10,195 nt of DNA from Porphyrobacter sp. UBA7686 (GCA_002482865.1 DLGU01000211.1:11162-21356); one strand, 5' to 3'; positions 1 through 7,231 are shown, counted from the stretch's first letter. Numbers and translations: made by a program. Notes: generated by a model from the sequence alone, not told the origin.

Positions 1-35
1 AGCGCGAGGAGGGGCAGGAGCGCGAGGCGGTTCAT
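1..35 (-). CDS. Possible start of an exported protein (partial)
   Basis: An ATG at 33-35 opens a frame reading MNRLALLPLLAL and continuing off the left edge. A basic residue followed by a run of Leu/Ala is how a secretory signal peptide begins. The frame lies downstream of purA on the same strand with a 49 bp gap. No convincing Shine-Dalgarno is visible: the only G-rich stretch touches the ATG. Twelve codons cannot identify a family, so this is a tentative call based only on composition and position. Confidence 0.35.
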   Translation of the reverse strand, partial: MNRLALLPLLA

Positions 36-84
36 CCCCGGAAGGATAACCCTGCCCCGCCCCTGCTATCAATCCACAAACGGC

Positions 85-1374
85 CTAGTCGACGAAGGGA
101 TCGCGCATCAGGATCGTGTCGTCGCGTTCCGGCGAGGTCGAGACCAGCGCGACCGGGCATTCGATCAGTTCCTGGATGCGCTGGATGTACTTGATCGCAT
201 TGGCAGGCAGATCGGCGTAGCTGCGTGCGCCTGCCGTGCTTTCATGCCAGCCGGGCATATCTTCGTAGATCGGCTCGCACGCGGCCTGATCGGCGGCGTG
301 GCTGGGGAGGTAGTCGTAGACTTTCCCATGCAGACGGTAGCCGGTGCAGATGCTGACCCGGTCCAGCCCGTCGAGCACGTCGATCTTGGTGAGCGCGATG
401 CCGGTCACGCCGCTGATCGCGCAGGACTGGCGCACCAGCACCGCATCGAACCAGCCGACGCGGCGCTTGCGGCCGGTGACGGTGCCGAATTCATGGCCGC
501 GTTCGCCCAGCCGCTGGCCGATGTCGTCCTCCAGCTCGGTCGGGAAAGGACCGGAGCCGACGCGGGTGGTGTAGGCCTTGACGATGCCGAGCACGAAGCC
601 GGTCGAATTGGGGCCAAGGCCGGAGCCTGACGCTGCCGTCCCGCTGACTGTGTTGGACGAGGTGACGAAGGGATAGGTGCCGTGATCGACATCGAGCAGC
701 ACGCCCTGCGCGCCTTCGAACAGGATCTTGGCGCCCGCGCGGCGCACCTTCTTCAGGCGCTTCCACACCGGCTGGGCGAACCGCAGCACGAAGGGCGCGA
801 TCTCGCGCAGTTCTTCGAGCAGCGCGGCGCGGTCCACCGGGGGCTGACCGAAGCCCGCCCGCAGCGCATCGTGATGCGCGCAGAGGCGGTCAAGCTGCGG
901 CTCAAGGCTTTCGAGATGCGCCAGATCGCACACGCGGATCGCGCGGCGGCCGACCTTGTCCTCGTAAGCCGGGCCAATCCCGCGCCCGGTGGTGCCGATC
1001 TTGCCCTTGCCCGCCGCGGTTTCGCGCAGGCCGTCCAGATCGCGGTGGAGCGGGAGGATCAGCGGGCAATTGTCCGCAATCGCGAGGTTCTCGTCCGTGA
1101 TCGAAACGCCCTGCCCTTCGACCTTAGCGACCTCGTCCCGCAAGGCCCAAGGATCCAGCACCACGCCGTTGCCGATCACCGACAGCGTGCCCGAGACAAT
1201 ACCCGAGGGCAGCAGCGAGAGCTTGTAGGTCTTGCCGTCGATCACCAGCGTATGGCCGGCATTGTGCCCGCCCTGAAAACGCACGACCACATCGGCGCGG
1301 CTGGCGAGCCAGTCGACGATCTTGCCCTTGCCCTCATCGCCCCACTGGGCGCCGATCACGGTGACGTTGGCCAT
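85..1374 (-). CDS. purA: Adenylosuccinate synthetase
   Basis: The product is cytosolic adenylosuccinate synthetase: IMP + aspartate + GTP give adenylosuccinate, the committed step to AMP. The 429-residue length is normal for bacterial PurA. Visible family motifs are the GTP-binding GDEGKGK at 12-18 with catalytic Asp13, NAGHT with catalytic His41, the IMP loop GTTGRGIGP at 127-135, FEGAQG at 219-224, the aspartate/IMP loop TGRKRR at 300-305, and the guanine-specificity motif TKID at 329-332. The ATG is supported by AAGGA at 1380-1384, five bases upstream. A plus-strand hydrolase gene is divergent across a 141 bp gap. The gap contains no strong sigma-70 promoter for purA; TTGCCA-N17-TAGGCC is the best candidate and is weak. 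In related genomes, as I recall, purA often follows hisZ directly; here ridA and the hydrolase lie between them. Identification is secure. Confidence 0.98.
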   Translation of the reverse strand: MANVTVIGAQWGDEGKGKIVDWLASRADVVVRFQGGHNAGHTLVIDGKTYKLSLLPSGIVSGTLSVIGNGVVLDPWALRDEVAKVEGQGVSITDENLAIADNCPLILPLHRDLDGLRETAAGKGKIGTTGRGIGPAYEDKVGRRAIRVCDLAHLESLEPQLDRLCAHHDALRAGFGQPPVDRAALLEELREIAPFVLRFAQPVWKRLKKVRRAGAKILFEGAQGVLLDVDHGTYPFVTSSNTVSGTAASGSGLGPNSTGFVLGIVKAYTTRVGSGPFPTELEDDIGQRLGERGHEFGTVTGRKRRVGWFDAVLVRQSCAISGVTGIALTKIDVLDGLDRVSICTGYRLHGKVYDYLPSHAADQAACEPIYEDMPGWHESTAGARSYADLPANAIKYIQRIQELIECPVALVSTSPERDDTILMRDPFVD

Positions 1375-1502
1375 GTGTATCCTTGTAAACTGGTGGCGAG
1401 AAAAGCCGCGCGGGGCCTAGGCGTTTGGGGCGGGAGTGGCAAGGGTCGGGGCCGGACGCGAAGGGTTTTGCGGGCGGCGTCGTTGAGCGGCAGACAATTC
1501 AC

Positions 1503-1508
1503 AAGGAT
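1503..1508 (+). promoter_or_regulatory. Ribosome binding site that fixes the hydrolase start
   Basis: AAGGAT lies seven bases before the ATG at 1516. The reading frame is open for more than 800 bp upstream, across purA, so this site plus the signal peptide that follows decides the start. The same nine bases, ACAAGGATA, also precede purA on the other strand (1378-1386). Confidence 0.8.
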
Positions 1509-1515
1509 ATTGCCC

Positions 1516-2574
1516 ATGAACACCCCAGCCAAAGCCCTGATCGCCGCCGGAGCGCTTGCGGTGCTAGCCAGCCCGATCCTCGCCCAGCAGCGGCGCGGAG
1601 AGGGCGAGCGCATCGCGGGCGAATGCCGCACCGAGATCGTCACACTGTGCGGCAGTGATCGCAGCCAGATGCGCGCCTGTATGCGCGAAAAATATGCCGA
1701 GCTGTCGGACGGCTGCCAGTCAGAGCTGCGCGCGCGGATGGAGGCGCGCGGCGGTGAGCAGGGTAAGCGCGGTGGCGGTGCGGCGGCTCTGACGCCCGCT
1801 CCGCAGACGCTGGCCTATGGCAGCGATGCGCTTCAGGGGCTCGACCTGTGGGTGCCCGAAGGCGCCAAGCCCGCGCCGCTGGTTCTGTTCGTCCATGGCG
1901 GCGGGTGGAAGCGCGGGTCCAAGAGCAACGCCGTGGGCCGTGCGCTGCCGGGGCATATGCTGGCGCAGGGCTATGCCTTTGCCTCGATCGATTACCGGCT
2001 GGTCCCGGCTGCCACGGTTGAGCAGCAGGCGGCGGATGTCGCGGCCGCGCTCGCCTATCTGATGAAGCGCGCGGACGCGCTCGGCATTGATCGCAGCCGC
2101 GTGGTATTGACCGGCCATAGCGCGGGCGCGCATCTGGTGGCGCTCGTGGGAACGGACGAGCGCTATCTGCGCGCTGTCGGCCTCAGCTTCGCCGACCTCG
2201 ACGGGGTGATGCCCAATGACGGGGCGGCCTATGATGTGGAGAAGCAGCTCGCGCAGGCCGGGCGGTTCATGGCTGGCACGTACAAGGAGGCATTCGGCAC
2301 CGATCCCGCGCGCCAGCGAGCACTCTCCCCCACCGCCCACGCATCCGCGCCCAATGCGCCCGCTTTCCTGCTGATCCACGTCCAGCGCGCGGACGGGGTA
2401 GCGCAGAACAAGGCCCTCGCCGACGCGCTACAGCGCGCGGGCACGGCGGTCGAGGTCGGTAGCTTCCCCGGCGAAGGCCTGCGCGGTCACATGGAGATCA
2501 ACCGCAAGCTGGGCGAGCCGGACTATCCGGCCACCCCGGTGATGGATGCGTGGCTGAAGAAGGTGCTGGGATAA
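1516..2574 (+). CDS. Exported alpha/beta-hydrolase with N-terminal four-cysteine module
   Basis: The product has 352 residues in three parts. Residues 1-23 are a signal peptide, probably cut after PILA. Residues 37-67 hold four cysteines (37, 45, 55, 67) in the pattern C-x7-C-x9-C-x11-C with I/L between them, resembling the Golgi-protein-1/FGFR cysteine-rich repeat (PF00839 type). After a Gly-rich linker (79-91), an alpha/beta-hydrolase of carboxylesterase/BD-FAE style follows: oxyanion HGGGW at 127-131, nucleophile elbow GHSAG with Ser202, and likely Asp293 and His325 completing the triad. The family hydrolyses esters; the substrate cannot be told from sequence. The protein would act in the periplasm, where the cysteines could form two disulfides. 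It is transcribed against both neighbours and ends 98 bp before the convergent ridA-like gene. The fusion is seen directly; the name of the Cys module is from memory of the family pattern. Confidence 0.9.
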   Translation: MNTPAKALIAAGALAVLASPILAQQRRGEGERIAGECRTEIVTLCGSDRSQMRACMREKYAELSDGCQSELRARMEARGGEQGKRGGGAAALTPAPQTLAYGSDALQGLDLWVPEGAKPAPLVLFVHGGGWKRGSKSNAVGRALPGHMLAQGYAFASIDYRLVPAATVEQQAADVAAALAYLMKRADALGIDRSRVVLTGHSAGAHLVALVGTDERYLRAVGLSFADLDGVMPNDGAAYDVEKQLAQAGRFMAGTYKEAFGTDPARQRALSPTAHASAPNAPAFLLIHVQRADGVAQNKALADALQRAGTAVEVGSFPGEGLRGHMEINRKLGEPDYPATPVMDAWLKKVLG

Positions 2575-2582
2575 GAACCTAT

Positions 2583-2666
2583 CCCCGTCCCGGACCTGAT
2601 CCGGGACCCCGCTTTCCTGCCCCGCTTGATGAGGCAGCTGGGTCCCGGGTCAGGCCCGGGACGGGG
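2583..2666. repeat. Double-palindrome inverted repeat between convergent genes
   Basis: Arms of 27 bp at 2583-2609 and 2640-2666 are reverse complements at 25 of 27 positions, separated by 30 bp. Each arm is itself a small palindrome: GTCCCGGA-N5-TCCGGGAC in the first, GTCCCGGG-N5-CCCGGGAC in the second. It fills most of the 98 bp between two converging genes. It could end transcription from both sides, although no T-run follows. The architecture is that of REP/REPIN elements; no transposase is nearby. Confidence 0.85.
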
Positions 2667-2672
2667 TAGTCT

Positions 2673-3062
2673 TCATAAGCTCGCGATGACGTCGATCTCG
2701 ACCATGAGTTCGGGCAGCGCCAGCCCCTTCACCTCCACCGTCGTATCTGCCGGATAGGGCGGCGTGAACCAGCGCTGCCTAGCCTCCACGATCTTCGGGA
2801 AGTTCGCCATGTCAGTCAGGTAAATCGTGACCTTGACCGCCTTGGACAGATCGCTCCCACCCGCCGCCAGCACGCGTTCGATATTGGCGAAGGTCTGCGC
2901 CAGCTGCGCGTCAAAATCGCCCACGCCCACAATGCTGCCATCCGTGCCGATGCTTGCCTGCCCGGAAAGGAACAGCAGACCGCCGACCTGCCACGCGGGC
3001 GAAAAGCAATAGGCCGCGAGCGGATCGTTTTCGAGCGTGATGGCCTTGGGCGCATCGGTCAT
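2673..3062 (-). CDS. RidA/YjgF-family protein lacking the catalytic arginine
   Basis: This 129-residue protein matches the trimeric RidA (YjgF/YER057c/UK114) fold in length and motifs: LFLSGQ at 30-35, the helix QTFANIERVL at 56-65, and TTVEV...LVEID-like strands at 107-124. Archetypal RidA hydrolyses reactive enamines/imines such as 2-aminoacrylate using an Arg in the segment PAR(S/T)xVEV. Here that segment reads PADTTVEV, so Asp106 (codon GAT, 2745-2747) occupies the Arg position. The protein may therefore belong to an Arg-less Rid subgroup with a different or unknown activity. The start codon overlaps the hisZ stop (ATGA, 3059-3062), which implies translational coupling. A weak GGAG lies about nine bases upstream. 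Membership of the family is firm; function is open, so no gene symbol is given. Confidence 0.92.
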   Translation of the reverse strand: MTDAPKAITLENDPLAAYCFSPAWQVGGLLFLSGQASIGTDGSIVGVGDFDAQLAQTFANIERVLAAGGSDLSKAVKVTIYLTDMANFPKIVEARQRWFTPPYPADTTVEVKGLALPELMVEIDVIASL

Positions 3063-4201
3063 CGGGGCTGCTCCAGTTCGGCGGGGCCACTGACTGTGAG
3101 GATGTAGCCGCAGCCCAGTGCGCTTGCGTCCTCGCCTTCGGCCAGCTGCGCCCGCGTGCGCCAGCCTTCTGCCCGCAGCTTTGCCGCCGCCGCGCGGTCA
3201 TGGCCGAGCGGGAGGTAGCAGGTGCGCGCCGCCTCGGGCTGAGGGGCTGCGTCGGCCAAGCGATCAAGATAAAGTGTAAAGCCCGTTGCCGGCTCGTCGC
3301 TGCCTGCAATGCGGTAGGTGCCGCCCCGCCCTGCTGCGCGGCGCAGGCCCTCGGCATAAAGGGTGAAACCGAACCAGGATTGATATTCGAACCCGTGGCG
3401 TTCGGTCGGGTCGAGCGTGATGCGGGCCGCATCGCCGATGTGCGCAGCGATCGCCTCCAGCCCGTCCAGCCGCGATTTCAGCGCCCCGCCCGCATCGACA
3501 TCGCGGAGCGCGGCGAGCGCGGCGGCGAACGGCCCAGTGGCATAGAGCAGCGGCAGATAGGCCGCGCCGCCCGCCGCCTTCAATCCGCCTGCATCCTTGG
3601 TGTCGAGTTCGCGCCGCACGGCTTCGATCTTGTCAGCGTCCAACGGGAAGGCCTTGGCGCTCAGCGTGTCGACCAGATCGGGGAGCGTGAAATCGACCGA
3701 GATGCCCGTCAGCCCCGCTGCGGTCAGCGCCTCAATCGCGAGCATCACCGCCTCGCTGGCTGCCGCGACCGAATCTGCGCCGATCAGTTCAGCGCCCAAT
3801 TGCAGGCGCTCGCGCGCGGGATCGAGCTGGCTCGCCTTGATCACTACGGTGTCGCCGCAATAGGCGAGGCGCAGCGGGCGCGCGGCGGTCTTGAGGCTGG
3901 TGGCGGCAATCCGTCCGACTTGCGGGGTCATGTCCGAGCGCAGCGCAAGGGTGCGCAGACTCGCTGGATCGACAAAGCGGAACATCGCCCGCGCCTCGCC
4001 CGCGACGGCCCCGGCCATGCGGCCCGCGAGCGAGGCTTCGAATTCGAGCAGCGGCGGGCGCACCCGGTCATAGCCGTGCGCGTCCAGCACATCGAGGCAG
4101 GCGCGCATCATCGCCGTGATCCGCGCCGCTTCGAGCGGCAGGCGGTCTTCGAGGCCCTCTGGAAGCAAATCGGCGGGGAGGAGGTCGTTGGGTTGGGTCA
4201 T
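3059..4201 (-). CDS. hisZ: ATP phosphoribosyltransferase regulatory subunit
   Basis: HisZ is a histidyl-tRNA synthetase paralogue that does not charge tRNA. It binds short-form HisG and gives it activity and histidine feedback control at the first step of histidine synthesis. The 380 residues keep the class II core: a motif-2-like block (RFVD...LALRSDMTPQVGRI, about 75-98) and QLGAELIG (about 133-140). The synthetase histidine-site block appears as the altered ERHGFEYQSWFGF (267-279), and the C-terminal anticodon domain is missing, as expected for HisZ. The ATG at 4199-4201 is preferred over a TTG two codons earlier. The 5' region runs directly into an inverted repeat, and the best ribosome-site candidate (GATGACGAG) is part of that repeat. 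No hisG is in view. It lies downstream of serA and overlaps the ridA-like gene by 4 bp. Confidence 0.93.
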   Translation of the reverse strand: MTQPNDLLPADLLPEGLEDRLPLEAARITAMMRACLDVLDAHGYDRVRPPLLEFEASLAGRMAGAVAGEARAMFRFVDPASLRTLALRSDMTPQVGRIAATSLKTAARPLRLAYCGDTVVIKASQLDPARERLQLGAELIGADSVAAASEAVMLAIEALTAAGLTGISVDFTLPDLVDTLSAKAFPLDADKIEAVRRELDTKDAGGLKAAGGAAYLPLLYATGPFAAALAALRDVDAGGALKSRLDGLEAIAAHIGDAARITLDPTERHGFEYQSWFGFTLYAEGLRRAAGRGGTYRIAGSDEPATGFTLYLDRLADAAPQPEAARTCYLPLGHDRAAAAKLRAEGWRTRAQLAEGEDASALGCGYILTVSGPAELEQPR

Positions 4202-4212
4202 ATGCAATAGCT

Positions 4213-4283
4213 CGTCATCCCGGCGAAGGCCGGGACCCAGTCCCGACCCTCACCTCTGGGCCCCGGCCTTCGCCGGGGTGACG
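4213..4283. repeat. Double-palindrome inverted repeat between serA and hisZ
   Basis: Arms of 28 bp at 4213-4240 and 4256-4283 match as reverse complements at 26 of 28 positions around a 15 bp loop. Each arm contains its own hairpin, TCCCGGC-GAAG-GCCGGGA and CCCCGGC-CTTC-GCCGGGG. The CGTCATCCCGGCGAAGGCC type sequence is familiar as a dispersed repeat in sphingomonad genomes (recalled, not searched). It lies between two genes of the same strand and ends about ten bases before the hisZ start, so it would be in the mRNA. Confidence 0.88.
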
Positions 4284-4301
4284 ATGATTTGCAAGCGTTC
4301 C

Positions 4302-5888
4302 TTAAAACGCCAAAGCCTTGACCAGCTTCACGCCTTCGACCTTTTCGGCCTCGGCGATCACGTCAGGGGTCAGGGCTTCGTCGAGGCTCAAGAGCAGCAC
4401 CGCTTCCCCGCCCGCTTCGCGGCGGCCGAGGTTGAAGGTGCCGATGTTGATCCCGCGCGCGCCCAGCAGCGTGCCGATGCGGCCGATGAAGCCCGGCTTG
4501 TCGTCGTTGACGATGTAGAGCATGTGGCCCGACAATTCCGCCTCGATCCCGATGCCGAAGATTTCGACCAGCCGGGGCGATTCCGTCCCGAACAGCGTGC
4601 CTGCGACCGAGCGCGGGCCCTGGGCGGTTTCCACCGTCACGCGGACCAGCGTGTTGAACGCACCGTCGCGGTCGTGGCGGATCTCGCTCACATCAAGCCC
4701 GCGCTCCTTGGCGAGGAACGGCGCATTCACCATGTTTACCGTGTCCGAATAGCGGCGCATGAAGCCCGACAGGACGGCGGCGGTGATCGGCTTCCCGTTG
4801 AGATCAGCCGCTGCGCCTTCACGCTCGATGCTGATGTGGGTCAGGTTGCCGTGCGCCAGTTGGCCGACAAGGCTGCCGAGCTTTTCCGCCAGCGACATAT
4901 AGGGGCGCAGCTTGGGCGCTTCCTCGGCGCTCAGCGACGGCACGTTGAGCGCATTGGTGACGCCGCCATTGACGAGGTAATCGGCCAGCTGCTCGGCCAC
5001 TTGCAGCGCGACATTGACCTGCGCTTCGGTGGTCGACGCGCCAAGGTGCGGGGTGCAGATGAAGTTGGGCGCACCGAACAGCGGGTGATCGGCTGCGGGC
5101 GGCTCGGTTTCGAACACGTCCAATGCTGCGCCAGCCACCTGACCGCTTTCGAGGCAGTCCTTCAATGCCGCTTCGTCGATCAACCCGCCGCGCGCGCAGT
5201 TGATGATGCGGATGCCCTTCTTGGCATTCTCAAGCCGTTCGCGGCTGAGGATGTTGCGGGTTTCCTCGGTCAGCGGCGTGTGCAGCGTGACAAAATCGGC
5301 GCGGCTCAGGAGCGTGTCGAGATCGACCTTCTCGACACCCATTTCCACGGCGCGTTCCTCGGTCAGGAAGGGATCATAGGCGATCACCTTCATCTTGAGG
5401 CCGAGCGCACGGGTGGCGACGATCGAGCCGATATTGCCCGCACCGATCAGGCCAAGCGTCTTGGCGGTGAGCTCCACGCCCATAAACCCGCTCTTGGGCC
5501 ACTTGCCCGCCTGCGTCTGCGCGTTCGCTTCCGGGATCTGCCGGGCGAGCGCGAACATCAGGGCGATGGCGTGTTCGGCGGTGGTGATCGAGTTGCCGAA
5601 CGGGGTATTCATCACCACCACGCCCTTCGACGAGGCGTAGGGGATGTCGACGTTATCGACGCCGATCCCGGCGCGGCCGATGACCTTGAGATTGGTCGCG
5701 GCATCAAGGATCGCCTTGGTCACCTTGGTCGAGGAGCGAATGGCGAGGCCATCATATTCGCCAATGCGCGCGATCAATTGCTCGGGCGTTTCGCCGGTGA
5801 TGACATCGACATCGCATCCGCGCTCTTCGAAAATGCGCGCGGCGTTGGGGTCCATCTTGTCGGAAATGAGAACTTTGGGACGGGTCAT
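4302..5888 (-). CDS. serA: D-3-phosphoglycerate dehydrogenase
   Basis: SerA oxidises 3-phosphoglycerate with NAD+ to 3-phosphohydroxypyruvate, the first step of serine synthesis in the cytosol. The 528 residues are typical of the long form. A split substrate-binding domain surrounds the nucleotide domain with GAGNIG at 149-154 and the NAD-ribose Asp172. Catalytic residues are Arg233 (in CARGG), Glu262 (in TEP) and His281 (in PHLGAST). The regulatory intervening domain (roughly 320-450) follows, then a C-terminal ACT domain from about 455 (HMLYIVNDDKPG), the usual serine-binding feedback site. The ATG is preceded by AAGGAA six bases upstream. It follows serC by 114 bp and precedes hisZ by 100 bp, both gaps holding inverted repeats. 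Identification is secure. Confidence 0.98.
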   Translation of the reverse strand: MTRPKVLISDKMDPNAARIFEERGCDVDVITGETPEQLIARIGEYDGLAIRSSTKVTKAILDAATNLKVIGRAGIGVDNVDIPYASSKGVVVMNTPFGNSITTAEHAIALMFALARQIPEANAQTQAGKWPKSGFMGVELTAKTLGLIGAGNIGSIVATRALGLKMKVIAYDPFLTEERAVEMGVEKVDLDTLLSRADFVTLHTPLTEETRNILSRERLENAKKGIRIINCARGGLIDEAALKDCLESGQVAGAALDVFETEPPAADHPLFGAPNFICTPHLGASTTEAQVNVALQVAEQLADYLVNGGVTNALNVPSLSAEEAPKLRPYMSLAEKLGSLVGQLAHGNLTHISIEREGAAADLNGKPITAAVLSGFMRRYSDTVNMVNAPFLAKERGLDVSEIRHDRDGAFNTLVRVTVETAQGPRSVAGTLFGTESPRLVEIFGIGIEAELSGHMLYIVNDDKPGFIGRIGTLLGARGINIGTFNLGRREAGGEAVLLLSLDEALTPDVIAEAEKVEGVKLVKALAF

Positions 5889-5911
5889 GGGGAATTCCTT
5901 GGCATCCGCGA

Positions 5912-5985
5912 GTCCCCGCGCAGGCGGGGACCTCAGGCAGTGATGTAAGTGCGTGGAGGCATGAGGCCCCCGCCTTCGCGGGGGC
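5912..5985. repeat. Double-palindrome inverted repeat between serC and serA
   Basis: Arms of 23 bp at 5912-5934 and 5963-5985 pair at 20 of 23 positions around a 28 bp spacer. Each arm is a perfect small hairpin: GTCCCCGC-GCAG-GCGGGGAC and GCCCCCGC-CTTC-GCGGGGGC. It sits 17 bp beyond the serC stop and ends 23 bp before the serA start. It could protect the serC mRNA end or reduce read-through into serA. No T-run makes it a standard intrinsic terminator. Confidence 0.85.
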
Positions 5986-6002
5986 GCACAGGCATGGCTG
6001 GA

Positions 6003-7181
6003 TCAGCCGTTCTTGACCTTATCGTAGGCCCATTCGATCCACGGCAGCAGGCGCTTCAGGTCCTCCTGCTCGACGGTCGAGCCGCACCAGATGCGCAAGG
6101 ACGGCGGCGCGTCGCGGTAGCCGTTGAAGTCGAAGCCGACATTGCGTTCTTCGAGCAGCTTGACGATCTTCTTGGGCACGCCCGCCTTGTCGTCATCCGA
6201 CAGCGCATCGTACCATTCGCCCTGGAACACCATGCAGACGCCAGTGTTGGTCTGCTGCGCCGGATCGGACGCCATGTTGCGCAGCCACGGGGTGGCCTCG
6301 ATCCAGTCCTTGACGATCTTGGCGTTGGCATTGGCCCGCTCGACCAGCGCCTTGCGCCCGCCGATGCTCTTGGCCCATTCCAGCGCCGCGATGTAATCTT
6401 CGGTCGCCAGCATCGAAGGGGTGTTGATCGTTTCACCGGCGAAGATGCCGAGATTGATCTTGTTGCCCTTCTTCATGCGGAACAGCTTGGGCATCGGCCA
6501 CGGCGGATCGTAGCTTTCGATGCGCGCAACCGCCTTGGGGCTGAGGATCAGCATCCCATGCTGCGCTTCGCTGCCCATCACCTTCTGCCACGAATAGGTG
6601 GTGGCATCGAGCTTCGACCAGTCCATTTCCTGCGCGAAGATGGCGCTGGTGGCGTCGTTGATGGTGATGCCCTCGCGGCCCGGCTCCAACCAGTCGGTGT
6701 TCGGGATCATTGCGCCCGAGGTCGTGCCGTTCCAGGTGAACACCACGTCATTGCGCTGCGGGATGGTGGTGAGATCGGGGATCTCACCGTAATCGGCGGT
6801 GAGGACTTGCAAGTTGGGCAGCTTAAGCTGCTTCACCGCGTCCTGGATCCAGATGTTGCCGAAGCTTTCCCACGCGGCGACTGTGACCGGGCGCGCAGGA
6901 TCGAGCATCGCCCACATCGCAGCTTCAATCGCGCCGGTGTCAGACGCGGGCATGATACCGATCAGATAATCATCGGGGATGCCGAGCAGTTCGCGCGATA
7001 GGTCAATCGCGTACTTGAGACGCGCCTTGCCCAGCGCCGAACGGTGCGAGCGGCCGAGAACTTCGGTTTTGAGGGTGTCCAGCGACCAGCCGGGGAATTT
7101 CGCCGTGGGGCCCGAAGAAAAGAAGGGGCGTTCAGGCTTAAGCGTCGGCTCGTGTGCGAGCCCGCGTGCATACTCAGTCAT
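6003..7181 (-). CDS. serC: Phosphoserine aminotransferase
   Basis: SerC is a PLP enzyme that transfers an amino group from glutamate to 3-phosphohydroxypyruvate, giving phosphoserine; it uses the product of the adjacent serA. The 392-residue sequence is of the subtype shared by alphaproteobacteria and Methanosarcina rather than the E. coli type. It shows FSSGPTAKFPGW near the N-terminus (21-32), the PLP-pairing Asp176 in TINDATSA, and the Schiff-base Lys200 in SWQKVMGSEAQHG. The start at 7179-7181 is chosen because AAGGAG lies seven bases upstream. A longer frame back to 7277 would run through the promoter and leader and adds a non-conserved, Pro-rich stretch. It is the first gene of the likely serC-serA-hisZ-ridA unit. 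Confidence 0.97.
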   Translation of the reverse strand: MTEYARGLAHEPTLKPERPFFSSGPTAKFPGWSLDTLKTEVLGRSHRSALGKARLKYAIDLSRELLGIPDDYLIGIMPASDTGAIEAAMWAMLDPARPVTVAAWESFGNIWIQDAVKQLKLPNLQVLTADYGEIPDLTTIPQRNDVVFTWNGTTSGAMIPNTDWLEPGREGITINDATSAIFAQEMDWSKLDATTYSWQKVMGSEAQHGMLILSPKAVARIESYDPPWPMPKLFRMKKGNKINLGIFAGETINTPSMLATEDYIAALEWAKSIGGRKALVERANANAKIVKDWIEATPWLRNMASDPAQQTNTGVCMVFQGEWYDALSDDDKAGVPKKIVKLLEERNVGFDFNGYRDAPPSLRIWCGSTVEQEDLKRLLPWIEWAYDKVKNG

Positions 7182-7186
7182 GTATT

Positions 7187-7231
7187 CTCTCCTTGCAGAG
7201 AGCTCGCGCGGCGTTGGGACCGCGTGGCCCG
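7187..7231 (-). promoter_or_regulatory. Structured 5' leader of serC
   Basis: The untranslated leader can fold into two hairpins. One is CGCGG-N8-CCGCG at 7224-7207. The other is CTCTC-TGCAAG-GAGAG at 7202-7187, whose loop and 3' arm contain the AAGGAG ribosome site. An alternative stem, GGGCC-ACGC-GGTCCC (one bulged T), competes with the first. A serC leader motif upstream of serC-serA operons in alphaproteobacteria is known (Rfam serC element, from computational screens). Position and sequence style fit it, but no covariance model was run. Control of translation by covering the ribosome site is an inference. Confidence 0.65.
7189..7194 (-). promoter_or_regulatory. Ribosome binding site that fixes the serC start
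   Basis: AAGGAG lies seven bases before the ATG at 7181 and rules out the longer upstream frame. Its last bases are inside the 3' arm of the CTCTC/GAGAG hairpin. Confidence 0.85.

Noticed and set aside
1378..1509. Identical ACAAGGATA in opposite orientation before purA and the hydrolase
   Set aside because: Both copies are simply ribosome sites; the shared flanking bases are probably coincidence.
682..1515. Long open plus-strand frame leading into the hydrolase
   Set aside because: It is antisense to purA, encodes no recognisable motif, and a signal peptide with a good ribosome site starts at 1516.
4202..4207. TTG start two codons before the hisZ ATG
   Set aside because: An ATG is available two codons later and the TTG has no better ribosome site.
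3200..4210. 336-codon plus-strand frame opposite hisZ
   Set aside because: Arg/Ala/Gly-rich translation without domains, fully antisense to a clear hisZ; expected in GC-rich DNA.
4116..5948. 610-codon plus-strand frame opposite serA
   Set aside because: Fully antisense to serA and running through both flanking inverted repeats; no motif or ribosome site supports it.
2583..5985. CRISPR-like or transposon-end reading of the three inverted repeats
   Set aside because: Spacing is irregular, units differ, and there are no spacers of constant length, no transposase and no target duplications.
5949..7001. 350-codon plus-strand frame opposite serC
   Set aside because: Antisense to serC with low-complexity composition; no independent evidence of coding.
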